A stretch of DNA of 64,000 nucleotides. Source: Rhizobium tibeticum (GTDB lineage: Bacteria > Pseudomonadota > Alphaproteobacteria > Rhizobiales > Rhizobiaceae). Position numbers and translations under genes: made by a program. The stretch is from positions 62,001-126,000 of the forward strand of contig NZ_FOCV01000012.1 in assembly GCF_900110205.1 (NCBI RefSeq), read 5' to 3'. Every line of letters starts with the position of its first letter. The stretch's first letter is position 1. Shown one piece after another: positions 1 through 8,185 of this stretch. The notes below the pieces were generated by a model that had not been told where the DNA came from, made no database searches, and saw nothing but the letters and a program-made list of their open reading frames with translations.

Positions 1-327
1 TTCGGAAAATCCGTCGCGGTCGACAGCCAATGCGCCGCCGGCCGGGACCTGGTGCTTGTCCGCACAGGCCATGATCAGCGATCCCGCCAAGCGCATCTCG
101 GCATGGATGACGCCGACCGCGTTGCTGGTCGCGTCATCGGACCGGAAGGAATTGGAGCAAACGAGCTCGGCCAGATCGTCGGTCTTGTGAGCGTCGGTGC
201 CTCGCACGCCACGCATCTCGTGCAGGATCACGGGCACGCCGGCGTTTGCGATCTGCCAGGCCGCCTCTGAGCCAGCGAGCCCGCCGCCGACCACGTGGAT
301 GGGAGAATGGGAAGAGGTTTTGTTCAT
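1..327 (-). CDS. trmFO: TrmFO, tRNA (uracil-54) methyltransferase, N-terminal part
   Basis: The first 109 codons of a gene that runs off the left edge. The protein opens with a hydrophilic leader and then the dinucleotide-binding motif [14 protein letters not shown], followed by VILHEMRG and [11 protein letters not shown]. This order is characteristic of TrmFO (formerly Gid), the folate- and FAD-dependent enzyme that makes ribothymidine at position 54 of tRNA. The ATG at 327 is the first start in frame. The C-terminal three quarters cannot be judged. Confidence 0.93.
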   Translation of the reverse strand, partial: MNKTSSHSPIHVVGGGLAGSEAAWQIANAGVPVILHEMRGVRGTDAHKTDDLAELVCSNSFRSDDATSNAVGVIHAEMRLAGSLIMACADKHQVPAGGALAVDRDGFSE

Positions 328-404
328 GCGCGGCTGATTACCACGCTGGAGCGGCACAGGAAACCGAAGAATTGACGACCGGTTTGATGTAGACGGCGAC
401 GCTC

Positions 405-2473
405 TTAGATATCCAGTTCCAGCCGAGCGCCTGTGTCGCTCGCTGCCGGCACGGCGCAGCAGATCAGAGCTTCGTCATCGGCGGCGTCGGCTGTCGGCTC
501 CTTGACATAGGCGACAGCGCCGGACACGATCTTCGTCCTGCAGCTCCCGCAATTGCCGAGGCGACAGTTGAAATCAGGCGCCAAGCCACATGCTTCGGCA
601 AGCTCCAGCAAACTGCCTGATCCTGGCTCCCAGCGCGCTTGCTTGCCTGAGCGCATGAAATTCACTGGCTGCGGATCGCGAGCGGCGGCGCGCGCTGGCG
701 GCCGCTTGGCTTCATCCCCCGATCGCTGGAGAGACGCCGATCCAAACGCTTCGGCGTGGATGCGGTTATCGGCAATATTCAACCCGCGCAGGCCGTCGTG
801 CACGGACTGCATGAAGCCTACTGGACCGCACAGATAAAAATCATAGTCGTTGAAGGGCAATACTGTGCTCAGCAGGTTCATGTCGACGCGCCCCTGCTGT
901 TCGTAGTCTTCGCCAGCGACGGTATCGGAGGTATCGCTGAGCAGACGGACCAGCCTGACGACGCCACCGGATGCCGCCGCGAGTGCCTGCAACTCGGTAT
1001 CGAATGCACGCTCCGACTTGCTATGTGCGGAGTAGACCAGCCACGTCGGTCGTATCCGGCGGGTGCGCAGGCCTCGTAGACGACATGCCGGAGCATGGCG
1101 AGCAGTGGCGTTATTCCAATGCCGGCGGCCAGCAGAACGGCAGGACGTCGTTCTGTGGCGTTGATCGTGAACGCGCCGGCAGGGGCGCGGGCCTCGATGA
1201 TGTCACCTTCTCGGATGGCGTCGTGAAGACGCGTCGAGACAAATCCTTCGCGCTTGACGCTGATGCGATACGTACCATCGGAGGGCGCCGAGGAGATCGT
1301 ATAGGTGCGCACTGCGGGTACCTCCGATCCCTCCACATCGATGCGGACAGGCAGATGCTGCCCGGAGACATGGGGAATGATCCCGCCTGCATCTGTCGGC
1401 TCGAGATAGAACGAGCGCACGCTCGCGCTCTCCTGGACGATCCGGGCGACGCGGAAGGGCCGCCAGCTCTTGGCGACGGCTGTCGCACGAAGCCGCGCGG
1501 CGGCCTCATTCCAGCTGCCGGTCATCAGAGAATTGGGAGATGGACCATCGGTCCGCGAACGCCAGCGAAGCGGCGACGCTTCTTGTCTGTAGACGATTTG
1601 CGTCGGGCGAAAGCGCCACAGTCGCTCAGCACCCTGGAAGGCTGCTATCTCCGGCGATTCCAGGATGACCTGCGCGTCGCCAGTCAATTGCAGCAGATCG
1701 CCGTTCTCGAAATCCGCAAAGACCAACCCCGCCCGCGGATTGGCGAGGATGTTGCCGAGCGTGTTGAAGAAGAGATTGCCGGCAAAGTCCGGGATCGTCA
1801 GAACGCCGTCCTCGCCGATCCGTACGAAACCCGGCCTGCCGCCACGATGCGAAACATCGATCTGGCGCTCGCCATCCTCGCGATCGACGTAGGAGGCGAC
1901 AAAGAACGTGTCTGCCTTAGCAATCATTTCGGCGGGACGCCCATCAAGGCTGTCGAAATGGACCGGGTCATACCCTGAGCGCTGCATCGGGTCCCGCACG
2001 AAGTCGAAATCGCGCAGCTGGATATATTGCGGGCAGTTTCCATAGGATTGTCCCACGCGCACATCGAAGCCGTCCTGCTCCGTTCGGTGGACGGTCCCAT
2101 TTAGCCGGTTGCGGCGGCGCGTGTGGAGTTCGATGCCAAGCATGGCGATGGCCTTGCCGTCGTCGGTTCCCGCGTCGGCCGGATCAAGGTGTTCACGCGG
2201 AAGGCGGACGCTCAGCGTGTGGATGTCCGGGCTCTCAAGGAAACCCGGACGATTGGCGCGTAGCGTTGCCCATGCATTGCCGTCCGCATCTGCCGTTCCC
2301 AGGACGATGAAGGGCAACTGCGCATAGAACTGGCGGTGCTGATCGATCAGGTGATCTCGCAGCACGCGCCGGCCCACCTCGTCCATTCGCTTGGCGACGC
2401 CGACCTTTTCGTGCAGTGCTATCTCCCCGGCATGCCAAGGAGAGGACTTGGTGCTTTGTGCCGCGATAGGCAT
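405..2473 (-). pseudogene. PPOX-fold / ferredoxin reductase / 2Fe-2S fusion, frameshifted
   Basis: Two reading frames together make one three-part protein. Codons from 2473 (ATG after AAGGGAGCCT) encode a pyridoxamine-5'-phosphate-oxidase-like flavin domain, then an FAD/NAD reductase domain (RTYTISSAP, LAAGIGITPLLAML). Near 1071-1074 the frame breaks after HVVYE. The next frame continues with WLVYSAHSKSERAF, the NAD-binding CGP motif (YLCGPVGFM) and a plant-type 2Fe-2S domain (CRLGNCGSC plus a fourth Cys in LICCAVP), ending at 405. The total of 2069 nt is one base short of 690 codons, so one base appears lost. It lies 48 bp downstream of the GST gene. Related fusions are generally called 2Fe-2S binding oxidoreductases; the substrate is unknown. 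A sequencing error cannot be excluded. Confidence 0.85.
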
Positions 2474-2521
2474 AACAGGCTCCCTTTTGGATTGTGATCG
2501 GCCGCAGCGCGATGGAACGCC

Positions 2522-3139
2522 TCAAGCCGCCTCGACAATGCCGACTGGCGATTTCTGGAATGGTTGAAAGCCGGGCAGGGCTTCTATCCGCTGAAGCCAT
2601 GCCGTCACATTGCGGTAGCCGGACCGGTCGACATTTCCTTCCGGCGCGCGGGCGATGTAGCTGTAAAGGGCGACATCGGCGATCGTCGGCCTGTTCGCGG
2701 CGATCCACTCGCGATCAACCAGGCGGTCATCGATCAGTTGGAGGATTCGATGCGCTCTCGCGATCACGTCCTCGGAGTCGAACTTGGCTCCGAACAACGT
2801 CACAAGCCTTGCCGCACATGGGCCATAGGCGATCTCGCCGGCAGCGACCGATAGCCAGCGCTGGACCGCCGCTGCAGCTGCTGGCTCCTCCGGAAGCCAT
2901 CCCTCGGGCGCATACTTCTTGGCGAGGTAGACGAGGATGGCGTTGGAATCGCTGATGATGACGCCTCCATCTTCTAGCACAGGCAACTGCCCGAACGGAT
3001 TGAGAGCAAGGAAGCTGGCGCTTTTGTGCTCCCTGGCAGCAAGATCGACCGCTACGACATCGACGTCGACGCCAATAAGCGACAGGAAGAGGCGGGCGCG
3101 ATGGGAATGGCCCGAGAGAGGATGCGAGTAAAGCTTCAT
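2522..3139 (-). CDS. glutathione S-transferase family protein
   Basis: A 205-residue protein with the thioredoxin-like N-terminal GST domain ([20 protein letters not shown], with a candidate catalytic Ser/His near residue 8), the cis-Pro element [21 protein letters not shown] that binds the glutathione gamma-glutamyl group, and a helical C-terminal domain ([17 protein letters not shown]). The ATG at 3139 is preferred over an upstream start at 3172 because GGAG lies 8-9 bases before it. It is the first gene of a probable two-gene unit with the PPOX/reductase fusion and is divergent from a LysR regulator. A cytosolic conjugation or reduction role follows from the family; the substrate is unknown. 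Confidence 0.9.
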   Translation of the reverse strand: MKLYSHPLSGHSHRARLFLSLIGVDVDVVAVDLAAREHKSASFLALNPFGQLPVLEDGGVIISDSNAILVYLAKKYAPEGWLPEEPAAAAAVQRWLSVAAGEIAYGPCAARLVTLFGAKFDSEDVIARAHRILQLIDDRLVDREWIAANRPTIADVALYSYIARAPEGNVDRSGYRNVTAWLQRIEALPGFQPFQKSPVGIVEAA

Positions 3140-3168
3140 CGGTCTGGTCTCCGTGTTGAGGTGACCAG

Positions 3169-3226
3169 ACAATAATTGTTTCCTCCCACGTGCTGAATTG
3201 CGATATCATGAAAGAAACTATTTCAT
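3169..3226. promoter_or_regulatory. candidate LysR operator between the GST and LysR genes
   Basis: The 111-bp divergent gap holds two dyads: ACAATAATTGT at 3169-3179 and ATGAAA-N7-TTTCAT at 3208-3226. LysR proteins typically bind such AT-rich inverted repeats in divergent promoters. No -35/-10 pair stands out. Confidence 0.4.
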
Positions 3227-3250
3227 TTGGCGGAATAGTACGGGGAGCAG

Positions 3251-4138
3251 ATGGATCGGCTTCAATGCATGAGGGTTCTGGTCAAGGTCGCCGAGACGGC
3301 GAGCTTTGCGCAGGCAGCGCGCCAGCTCCACATGAGCCCGCCGGCAGTCACACGCGCGATCGCTTTTCTGGAGGAAGCCACAGGGGCGCGGCTCTTCGTC
3401 CGCTCCACGCGCTCAGTAAAGCTGACGCCGTCGGGCAGCCGATATGCCGATGACTGCAGAAGGATCCTCAGTGATATCGACGAGGCGGAAGCCTCTGCTG
3501 GCGGATCTCATTCAACTGCATCGGGAATGCTGACGATCACGGCGCCGGTTCTGTTCGGTCAGATCTATATCGTCCCGATTATGACGGACTTTCTCAGCAT
3601 GCACCCGGCCGTCACCGGACGCGTCCTTCTCTTCGATCGGATGGTCAATCTTGTGGAGGAGGGCATCGACGTGGCGATCCGCATCGGCCACCTGCAGGAC
3701 TCCGATCAGCAGGCAATAAAGGTCGGCAGCGTGCGCCGCGTCGTGTGCGGAGCGCCGGCCTACTTCAAGCGTCACGGCGAACCGGCAACGCCAGCCGACC
3801 TGGCCCAACACGTCACGATCGTCAACACGGGCTCATCGGCGCCATTGGACTGGCACTTCTCGCCCAACCATACGCCCGTCAAGCTTCATCCGCGCATGTA
3901 CTGCAACACTGTCGATGCATCGATTGCAGCGGCGGTGACTGGATGGGGCCTGTCACGGACCCTATCCTATCAGGTGGCGGAGCATCTTGCCGCCGGTCGG
4001 CTGAGAATAGTGCTCGAGGAATATGAGGAAGAGCCACTGCCAATCCACGTCGTTCATGTGGAGGGCAGGCACGTCTCTGCCAAGACGCGCGCCTTCGTTG
4101 ATGTCGCGGTTCGGAAGATAAAGACGCTCAGACTCTAA
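3251..4138 (+). CDS. LysR-family transcriptional regulator
   Basis: A 295-residue protein of typical LysR length. Residues about 1-60 form the winged helix-turn-helix (FAQAARQLHMSPPAVTRAIA, then LFVRSTRSVKLTPSG). The rest is the periplasmic-binding-fold effector domain, with the CrgA/AaeR-type signature GMLTITAPVLFGQIYIVP. The ATG at 3251 follows GGGGAG by 5 bases. It is transcribed away from the GST gene, the classical layout in which a LysR activator controls its divergent neighbour. The effector is unknown. Confidence 0.94.
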   Translation: MDRLQCMRVLVKVAETASFAQAARQLHMSPPAVTRAIAFLEEATGARLFVRSTRSVKLTPSGSRYADDCRRILSDIDEAEASAGGSHSTASGMLTITAPVLFGQIYIVPIMTDFLSMHPAVTGRVLLFDRMVNLVEEGIDVAIRIGHLQDSDQQAIKVGSVRRVVCGAPAYFKRHGEPATPADLAQHVTIVNTGSSAPLDWHFSPNHTPVKLHPRMYCNTVDASIAAAVTGWGLSRTLSYQVAEHLAAGRLRIVLEEYEEEPLPIHVVHVEGRHVSAKTRAFVDVAVRKIKTLRL

Positions 4139-4182
4139 CTGCCGGCATCAGCTCGATGCCGCATTGGTGGCATCCACGAAGT

Positions 4183-4386
4183 TCAAGCCATTGTCCTAGC
4201 GGAGGCTTCGTATCGTTTGGACATGAAGCTTATTCGATCGAGATTGTTCAGGATATCGACCATGTCGCATGCTTCGCGCCACGTCATCCGAGCCATCTGC
4301 ACGTCGTTCAGTTCGGCCGGCTGCTGTGTCGTGGCGTCGACGACGGTCCACAAACCGTCCTCCATGCGAAGATTATATCGGCACAT
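4183..4386 (-). CDS. small hypothetical protein (67 aa)
   Basis: A short cytosolic protein rich in charged and polar residues, without signal peptide or membrane segment. It begins MCRYNLRMEDGLWTVVD and continues with QMARMTWREACDMVDILN. The ATG at 4386 has GGAG about 8 bases upstream; a longer GTG form starting at 4425 lacks such a site. It is convergent with the LysR gene. I do not recognise a family. The compact amphipathic C-terminal helix and the good ribosome site argue that it is real. Confidence 0.5.
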   Translation of the reverse strand: MCRYNLRMEDGLWTVVDATTQQPAELNDVQMARMTWREACDMVDILNNLDRISFMSKRYEASARTMA

Positions 4387-4602
4387 CACGCATGTCTCCG
4401 TTAGGCAACGGCGGGATACTTTCACAATGGTTAATATTAGTCCACCCTAAAGAATGGCCGAAATCACGGTATCAACAGGGCAGCCAGGACCGTATCTTGC
4501 CGTCGTGCCGCGCGTTCGCATCGGTGCAGCGATTCGGACCTAGGAATTTGGTTCGCTCGTCTCGCGTTAACGGGGTGTCGCTCATAGCGAAAGGCCCGGA
4601 AT

Positions 4603-4630
4603 CAAAAACGGCGCCCGAGGCGCCGTCTTG
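4603..4630 (-). terminator. Rho-independent terminator after the first DUF1127 gene
   Basis: A perfect 8-bp stem, ACGGCGCC / GGCGCCGT (4608-4615 and 4619-4626), with a 3-nt loop, is followed on the minus strand by TTTTTG. It lies about 25 bp after the stop at 4652. Confidence 0.85.
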
Positions 4631-4651
4631 GAAGCTTCACGCTCGCCGCTA

Positions 4652-4795
4652 TTAGCGGAACGAGCGGGAAGCGATGTTGCGAATGTCGTAGCGGCTAACG
4701 CCAATGTCGGCGAGCGTCTGGTTGGAGAGGTTACCAAGTTCGCTAAGCGTGCGGCGGTAGCTAATCCAGCTCTTTGCAATGCGGATCGGGTTCAT
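4652..4795 (-). CDS. DUF1127 domain protein (47 aa)
   Basis: A 47-residue basic protein, MNPIRIAKSWISYRR..., with the DUF1127 core WISYRRTLSELGNLSNQTLADIG followed by VSRYDIRNIASRSFR. The ATG at 4795 has GAGGAA 8 bases upstream. A longer form starting at 4858 is possible but its ribosome site is weaker. DUF1127 proteins of about 45-50 residues are numerous in Rhizobiaceae. Several related ones affect stress responses or RNA turnover, but the molecular role of this one is not known. A second copy lies 300 bp upstream on the same strand. Confidence 0.88.
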   Translation of the reverse strand: MNPIRIAKSWISYRRTLSELGNLSNQTLADIGVSRYDIRNIASRSFR

Positions 4796-5018
4796 GTTCG
4801 TCTTCCTCAGAATGATCGTCGAGAACGGCGCCATCGCCGCTTCGTCGTTGACATTCATATAGGCGTTCCCTGTCGTATTGTGCAGTGCAAAGAAAAGGCA
4901 TCTGCTATGCAATTGTGCATGTGATGCTCATTCCGGATGCAGTGATTACTTTCTGTGCGCGACAAGAAGGGAGGCCAAAACGACCGCAACCATTGCGGAA
5001 GCTGTGAGCCAGATAAAA

Positions 5019-5052
5019 GAAAACGCCCGTTGCCAAGGGCAGCGGGCGTTTT
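5019..5052 (-). terminator. Rho-independent terminator after the second DUF1127 gene
   Basis: A 10-bp perfect stem, AAAACGCCCG (5020-5029) with CGGGCGTTTT (5043-5052), is followed on the minus strand by TTTTCTTTT. It sits 40 bp beyond the stop at 5093, so each DUF1127 gene is its own transcription unit. Confidence 0.88.
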
Positions 5053-5092
5053 GTCAAGGCGATCTGCTTGGGAGGATAGCGGACCGCTTGGA

Positions 5093-5239
5093 TTAGCGGG
5101 CGGAAGCCTCGCGAGCAACGCGATGGATGTCAGAGCGGTCGATGCCGAGGTCATGCAATTCGCGGTTGGTCATGCGGCCGAGCTCGGTAACGGTCTGACG
5201 ATACTTGCGCCAGTTGTTGAAAGAGCGTGAGAAGTTCAT
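5093..5239 (-). CDS. DUF1127 domain protein (48 aa)
   Basis: A 48-residue basic protein, MNFSRSFNNWRKYRQTVTEL..., with the DUF1127 core WRKYRQTVTELGRMTNRELHD and a tail LGIDRSDIHRVAREASAR. The ATG at 5239 has AGGGGA 5 bases upstream. It is about 40% identical by eye to the neighbour at 4652, suggesting an old tandem duplication. It lies about 440 bp downstream of the candidate anti-SD small RNA on the same strand. The function is unknown. Confidence 0.88.
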   Translation of the reverse strand: MNFSRSFNNWRKYRQTVTELGRMTNRELHDLGIDRSDIHRVAREASAR

Positions 5240-5679
5240 TTTAATCCCCTTTCGTAGGGCTTGTGATTTGGCAGCTGCCGCCGATCGGCGCTGACCTCTA
5301 TTTGATGAGCAGAATATATGTTGCACTGCGAAGTCGCGCCAGACACAAGATTTCAGACCACCTATGCGTTGGATGCAGATCTCATGCCGTTATTTACGCG
5401 ATGCAGCCGGCATTTGGTCAATCATTAGGCAGAATGATTTGCCGCTGATCGGCTGGTGCCGGCCTTTTTGCCTCCAGGGACCAATTTCCGAAGGCCGGTA
5501 TATGCGGTTGCCTCCCACAAGGAGGACTCCCGCAGGTTGGGCTGTCGACAGTGGCTGCGAGTCGTTGCTGCATCCGATTGCTTGCCACTAGGCCAATGGT
5601 CCGGCGCTTGTATGCGGGGAGAGGCATCGTGGCTGCTGCCTTGAAGGCACTGGAAAACCAGACTTGTGAATTGTCGGTT
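5240..5679. other. intergenic region without a convincing gene
   Basis: Only short overlapping frames without ribosome sites are present. A 9-bp inverted repeat, GCCGGCCTT / AAGGCCGGT (5458-5466 and 5491-5499), and a smaller hairpin, CCTCC-CACAA-GGAGG (5511-5525), are visible. They may belong to the leader of the DUF1127 gene at 5093 or to an unrecognised RNA. Confidence 0.5.
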
Positions 5680-5805
5680 GTGGAAAACCAAACGCCCACC
5701 GGGGAGGATCCGGTGAGCGCCATTAGGGGTGACTGACAACTGGGAGGAGGAGTGTTGTCAGTCCATCGGAGGGCGCTGGGAGGAGGAGTGCGCTTCTCCG
5801 AATTT
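5680..5805 (-). ncRNA. trans-acting sRNA of the anti-Shine-Dalgarno (cuckoo / alpha-r14, CcsR-like) type
   Basis: Read on the minus strand, three hairpins follow one another. Hairpin 1 (5800-5767) has CGGAG/CTCCG and GCGC/GCGC stems. Hairpin 2 (5763-5731) has a perfect 10-bp stem GACTGACAAC/GTTGTCAGTC. Both carry the identical 13-nt loop ACTCCTCCTCCCA. Hairpin 3 (5719-5693) has a 10-bp stem with one wobble and the loop ATCCTCC, followed by TTTGGTTTT, and acts as terminator. Loops exposing CUCCUCCC, complementary to ribosome-binding sites, define the cuckoo/alpha-r14 sRNAs of Rhizobiales and the CcsR sRNAs of Rhodobacter. The 5' end and promoter are not located. Confidence 0.8.
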
Positions 5806-6070
5806 TGTTACGAAGATCATCTTCGCTTATGATCAAACATATAGGACGCCTGATCGAGATATTGCAGTGCGATATTTTCATGCTGCCCATGCGCCGAGTG
5901 CATGGCTAATGAGGAGAGGCTATATATTCGCGATTTGACGTTGTTGATCGGTTAATGAGCACCCCCAAATTCGCCCAGTGAGGAATTCATATGGGAATAT
6001 TTCCCTCGCACTATTCAGTGGGTATAAAGCAAAGAGGAAGCGCGTCATCGCGCGTTTGTCGGAGTAGGGC

Positions 6071-7174
6071 ATGTACCGCGGTCGATTGGAGCGAGATCTT
6101 TCCGTTTGGGTGGAAAAGGGACTTTTGCAGGAAGCGACTGCAGGAGCGCTGCTGAGTGAGTATGATGCACGCCCGGCAAACTTCAGCCTCGGCAGCGTGC
6201 TGACGATCCTTGCAGCAATCCTACTTGGGGCGGCGATCCTGCTGGTCGTCGCTTCGAACTGGGAAGCCATTCCACGCCTTGTGCGCGTCGCCGTCATTCT
6301 TGTCATCATCTGGGCCGTGCATCTCGGCGCGGCGGTTATGCTGCGGCGCGGTGCGACGGCGGCTGCGGGCGGGCTGCTGGTGATCGGTACCTTGTCTTTT
6401 GGCGGAGCGATTTCGCTGGTCGGGCAAATGTATCATCTGTCGGGAGACGAGCTGACGGTGATGTATCTCTGGTTTGCCATGGCGGTGATTTCGGCGGTGC
6501 TGTTCCGCTCCGGCGTCGTCGCCGCGGTGGCGGGCTTTCTGTCCTGGGGCAGCTTTGCCGCCTATCTCGATACCTACGACACGCGCTGGGTCGGCCTCGA
6601 TCCTTGGGTCGTGCCGCTCATGGCGGCAGTGGTCATCGGTCTCGTGCGCTTCACCGGCGCTGATCGTGTCCGTCATCTGGCATATCTGCTGCTCGTCGGC
6701 TGGCTCACCTGGCTCTATGCGGTGAACGAGAATTTCTGGCTCGCGCTCGTCTATGCCATTGCTGGCATGTTGGCTTTCGTGCTCGTCAGTCTGCCGCTGC
6801 CGCGCCTTTCCACGCTCATCAGAAGTGCCGGTTCCGCTCCTGCCTTCTACACGTTCCTCGTCGCCGTGATTGGACTGTTCTTCCTGCATGTTGAACTCGA
6901 GCATGGCTGGCCGTTCGTAACATTGGCGCTCGTGACGCTGGGGGCCGCGGTCCTTGCGATTGCACTCCAAGGCCGGAACAACGGCGCGGTGCGCTATTTG
7001 GCTTACACGGCGTTTGCCATTGAGATGCTCTACCTTGCATCGGTGACCGTCGGATCGATTCTTGGCACATCGAGCCTCTTCTTGTTCTCGGGGCTTTTCG
7101 TTGCAGCTGTTGCATGGATCGTCATTCGCCTCGAGCGCCGATTTGCCATGAGAACCCCGGAGGCAAGCCTGTGA
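6071..7174 (+). CDS. DUF2157 family membrane protein
   Basis: A 367-residue integral membrane protein. The N-terminal 40 residues are soluble (RLERDLSVWVEKGLLQEATAGAL), followed by about ten hydrophobic segments starting at LGSVLTILAAILLGAAILLV. The DUF2157 signature VASNWEAIPRL lies directly after the first segment. The ATG at 6071 follows GGAGTAGGG. It overlaps the next gene by 4 bases, and DUF2157 proteins are commonly encoded beside GDYXXLXY proteins, as here. The biochemical role is unknown; the likely site is the inner membrane. Confidence 0.9.
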   Translation: MYRGRLERDLSVWVEKGLLQEATAGALLSEYDARPANFSLGSVLTILAAILLGAAILLVVASNWEAIPRLVRVAVILVIIWAVHLGAAVMLRRGATAAAGGLLVIGTLSFGGAISLVGQMYHLSGDELTVMYLWFAMAVISAVLFRSGVVAAVAGFLSWGSFAAYLDTYDTRWVGLDPWVVPLMAAVVIGLVRFTGADRVRHLAYLLLVGWLTWLYAVNENFWLALVYAIAGMLAFVLVSLPLPRLSTLIRSAGSAPAFYTFLVAVIGLFFLHVELEHGWPFVTLALVTLGAAVLAIALQGRNNGAVRYLAYTAFAIEMLYLASVTVGSILGTSSLFLFSGLFVAAVAWIVIRLERRFAMRTPEASL

Positions 7175-7758
7175 GCGTTTCCTCAATGCAAGGCTCAGGG
7201 CGCCGCTACATTGTCGCTGCAATCATCGTTGCTGCCCTGCAGACCGCCGTTCTTGGCTATGTGATAGAAAGCCGCGCATCGATCCTGCGAAGTGGCGCCG
7301 ACGCTCTCCTAAAAACTGCCCCCGTCGATCCGCGCGACTTTCTCCGGGGCGACTACGTCGTGCTGAACTACGAGATATCCTCGGTTCCGGTCGCGTCGAT
7401 TATGGGTGGGGTGCCGCAGGATCAGGGTAAGAAGAGCCTTTGGGTGCGGTTGAAGGCCGGTGATGGCGGCTTCTGGGACATTGTCGAATCATCGTTCGAA
7501 CGTCTGCCAGAGCAGCCGGGCACCGTGGTTCTCCACAGCAGACCTTTCTATAGTTATGGTGCCAATTCCGCCGACCATATCCGCGTCGAGTACGGCATCG
7601 AACGCTACTACGTTCCGGAAGGCCAGGGCACGGCTTTGGAGAAGGCCCGCCAGGACGGTGACGTCTCTGTTGCCATTCGCGTCGCTACCGATGGGACGCC
7701 GCAGATACGCAGCCTGCTCGTGGACGGCAAGGCTGCTTACGACGAGCCTCTTTATTGA
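7171..7758 (+). CDS. GDYXXLXY domain-containing protein
   Basis: A 195-residue protein with one N-terminal membrane segment (YIVAAIIVAALQTAVLGYVI, about residues 13-32) and an extracytoplasmic domain containing the family motif GDYVVLNYEIS near residue 65. The start is the GTG at 7171, inside the preceding stop (GTGA overlap), with GGAGG at proper distance. The overlap implies translational coupling to the DUF2157 gene and probably a joint membrane complex. The function is undetermined. Confidence 0.88.
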   Translation: MSVSSMQGSGRRYIVAAIIVAALQTAVLGYVIESRASILRSGADALLKTAPVDPRDFLRGDYVVLNYEISSVPVASIMGGVPQDQGKKSLWVRLKAGDGGFWDIVESSFERLPEQPGTVVLHSRPFYSYGANSADHIRVEYGIERYYVPEGQGTALEKARQDGDVSVAIRVATDGTPQIRSLLVDGKAAYDEPLY

Positions 7759-7827
7759 GTAGAGACCGAATGGTGTGGAAGCCCGCCACTGCGGGCGAAA
7801 TCACTGTCATTTGCCCTTCATTTTTCC

Positions 7828-7855
7828 TTTGCCTCTACCAAATCGGGTGTTATAG
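7828..7855 (+). promoter_or_regulatory. promoter of tRNA-Leu
   Basis: TTTGCC (7828-7833), 16 bp, then TTATAG (7850-7855), ending 57 bp before the tRNA. Confidence 0.45.
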
Positions 7856-7912
7856 AGACGCCGCGCTCCGGAAGGCCTCATGTGCAGGCATATGCATGCG
7901 GTTTTTGAGAAC

Positions 7913-7997
<85 letters not shown>

Positions 7998-8185
7998 AAA
8001 GCTGGCTTGCAGGCGGGGGGATCGGAAAACGGTGTCCCTCGATTACCCGGAAGCAAAGCGCCGTTCCGCCAGGGGCGGAATGAATAAGAATTGAGAACAA
8101 GCCACGCTCGGCAATTTCCCGGCGTCGTGCTCATCGAAACGAACGGCGTCTGGGCACGGCCGCCACGAAATGAAGGTAGGAAGAC

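Noticed and set aside
5729..5938. A 69-codon frame starting MTDNWEEECCQS
   Set aside because: The repeated WEEEC peptide is simply the translation of the repeated GGGAGGAGGAG loops of the sRNA read on the other strand, and there is no ribosome site.
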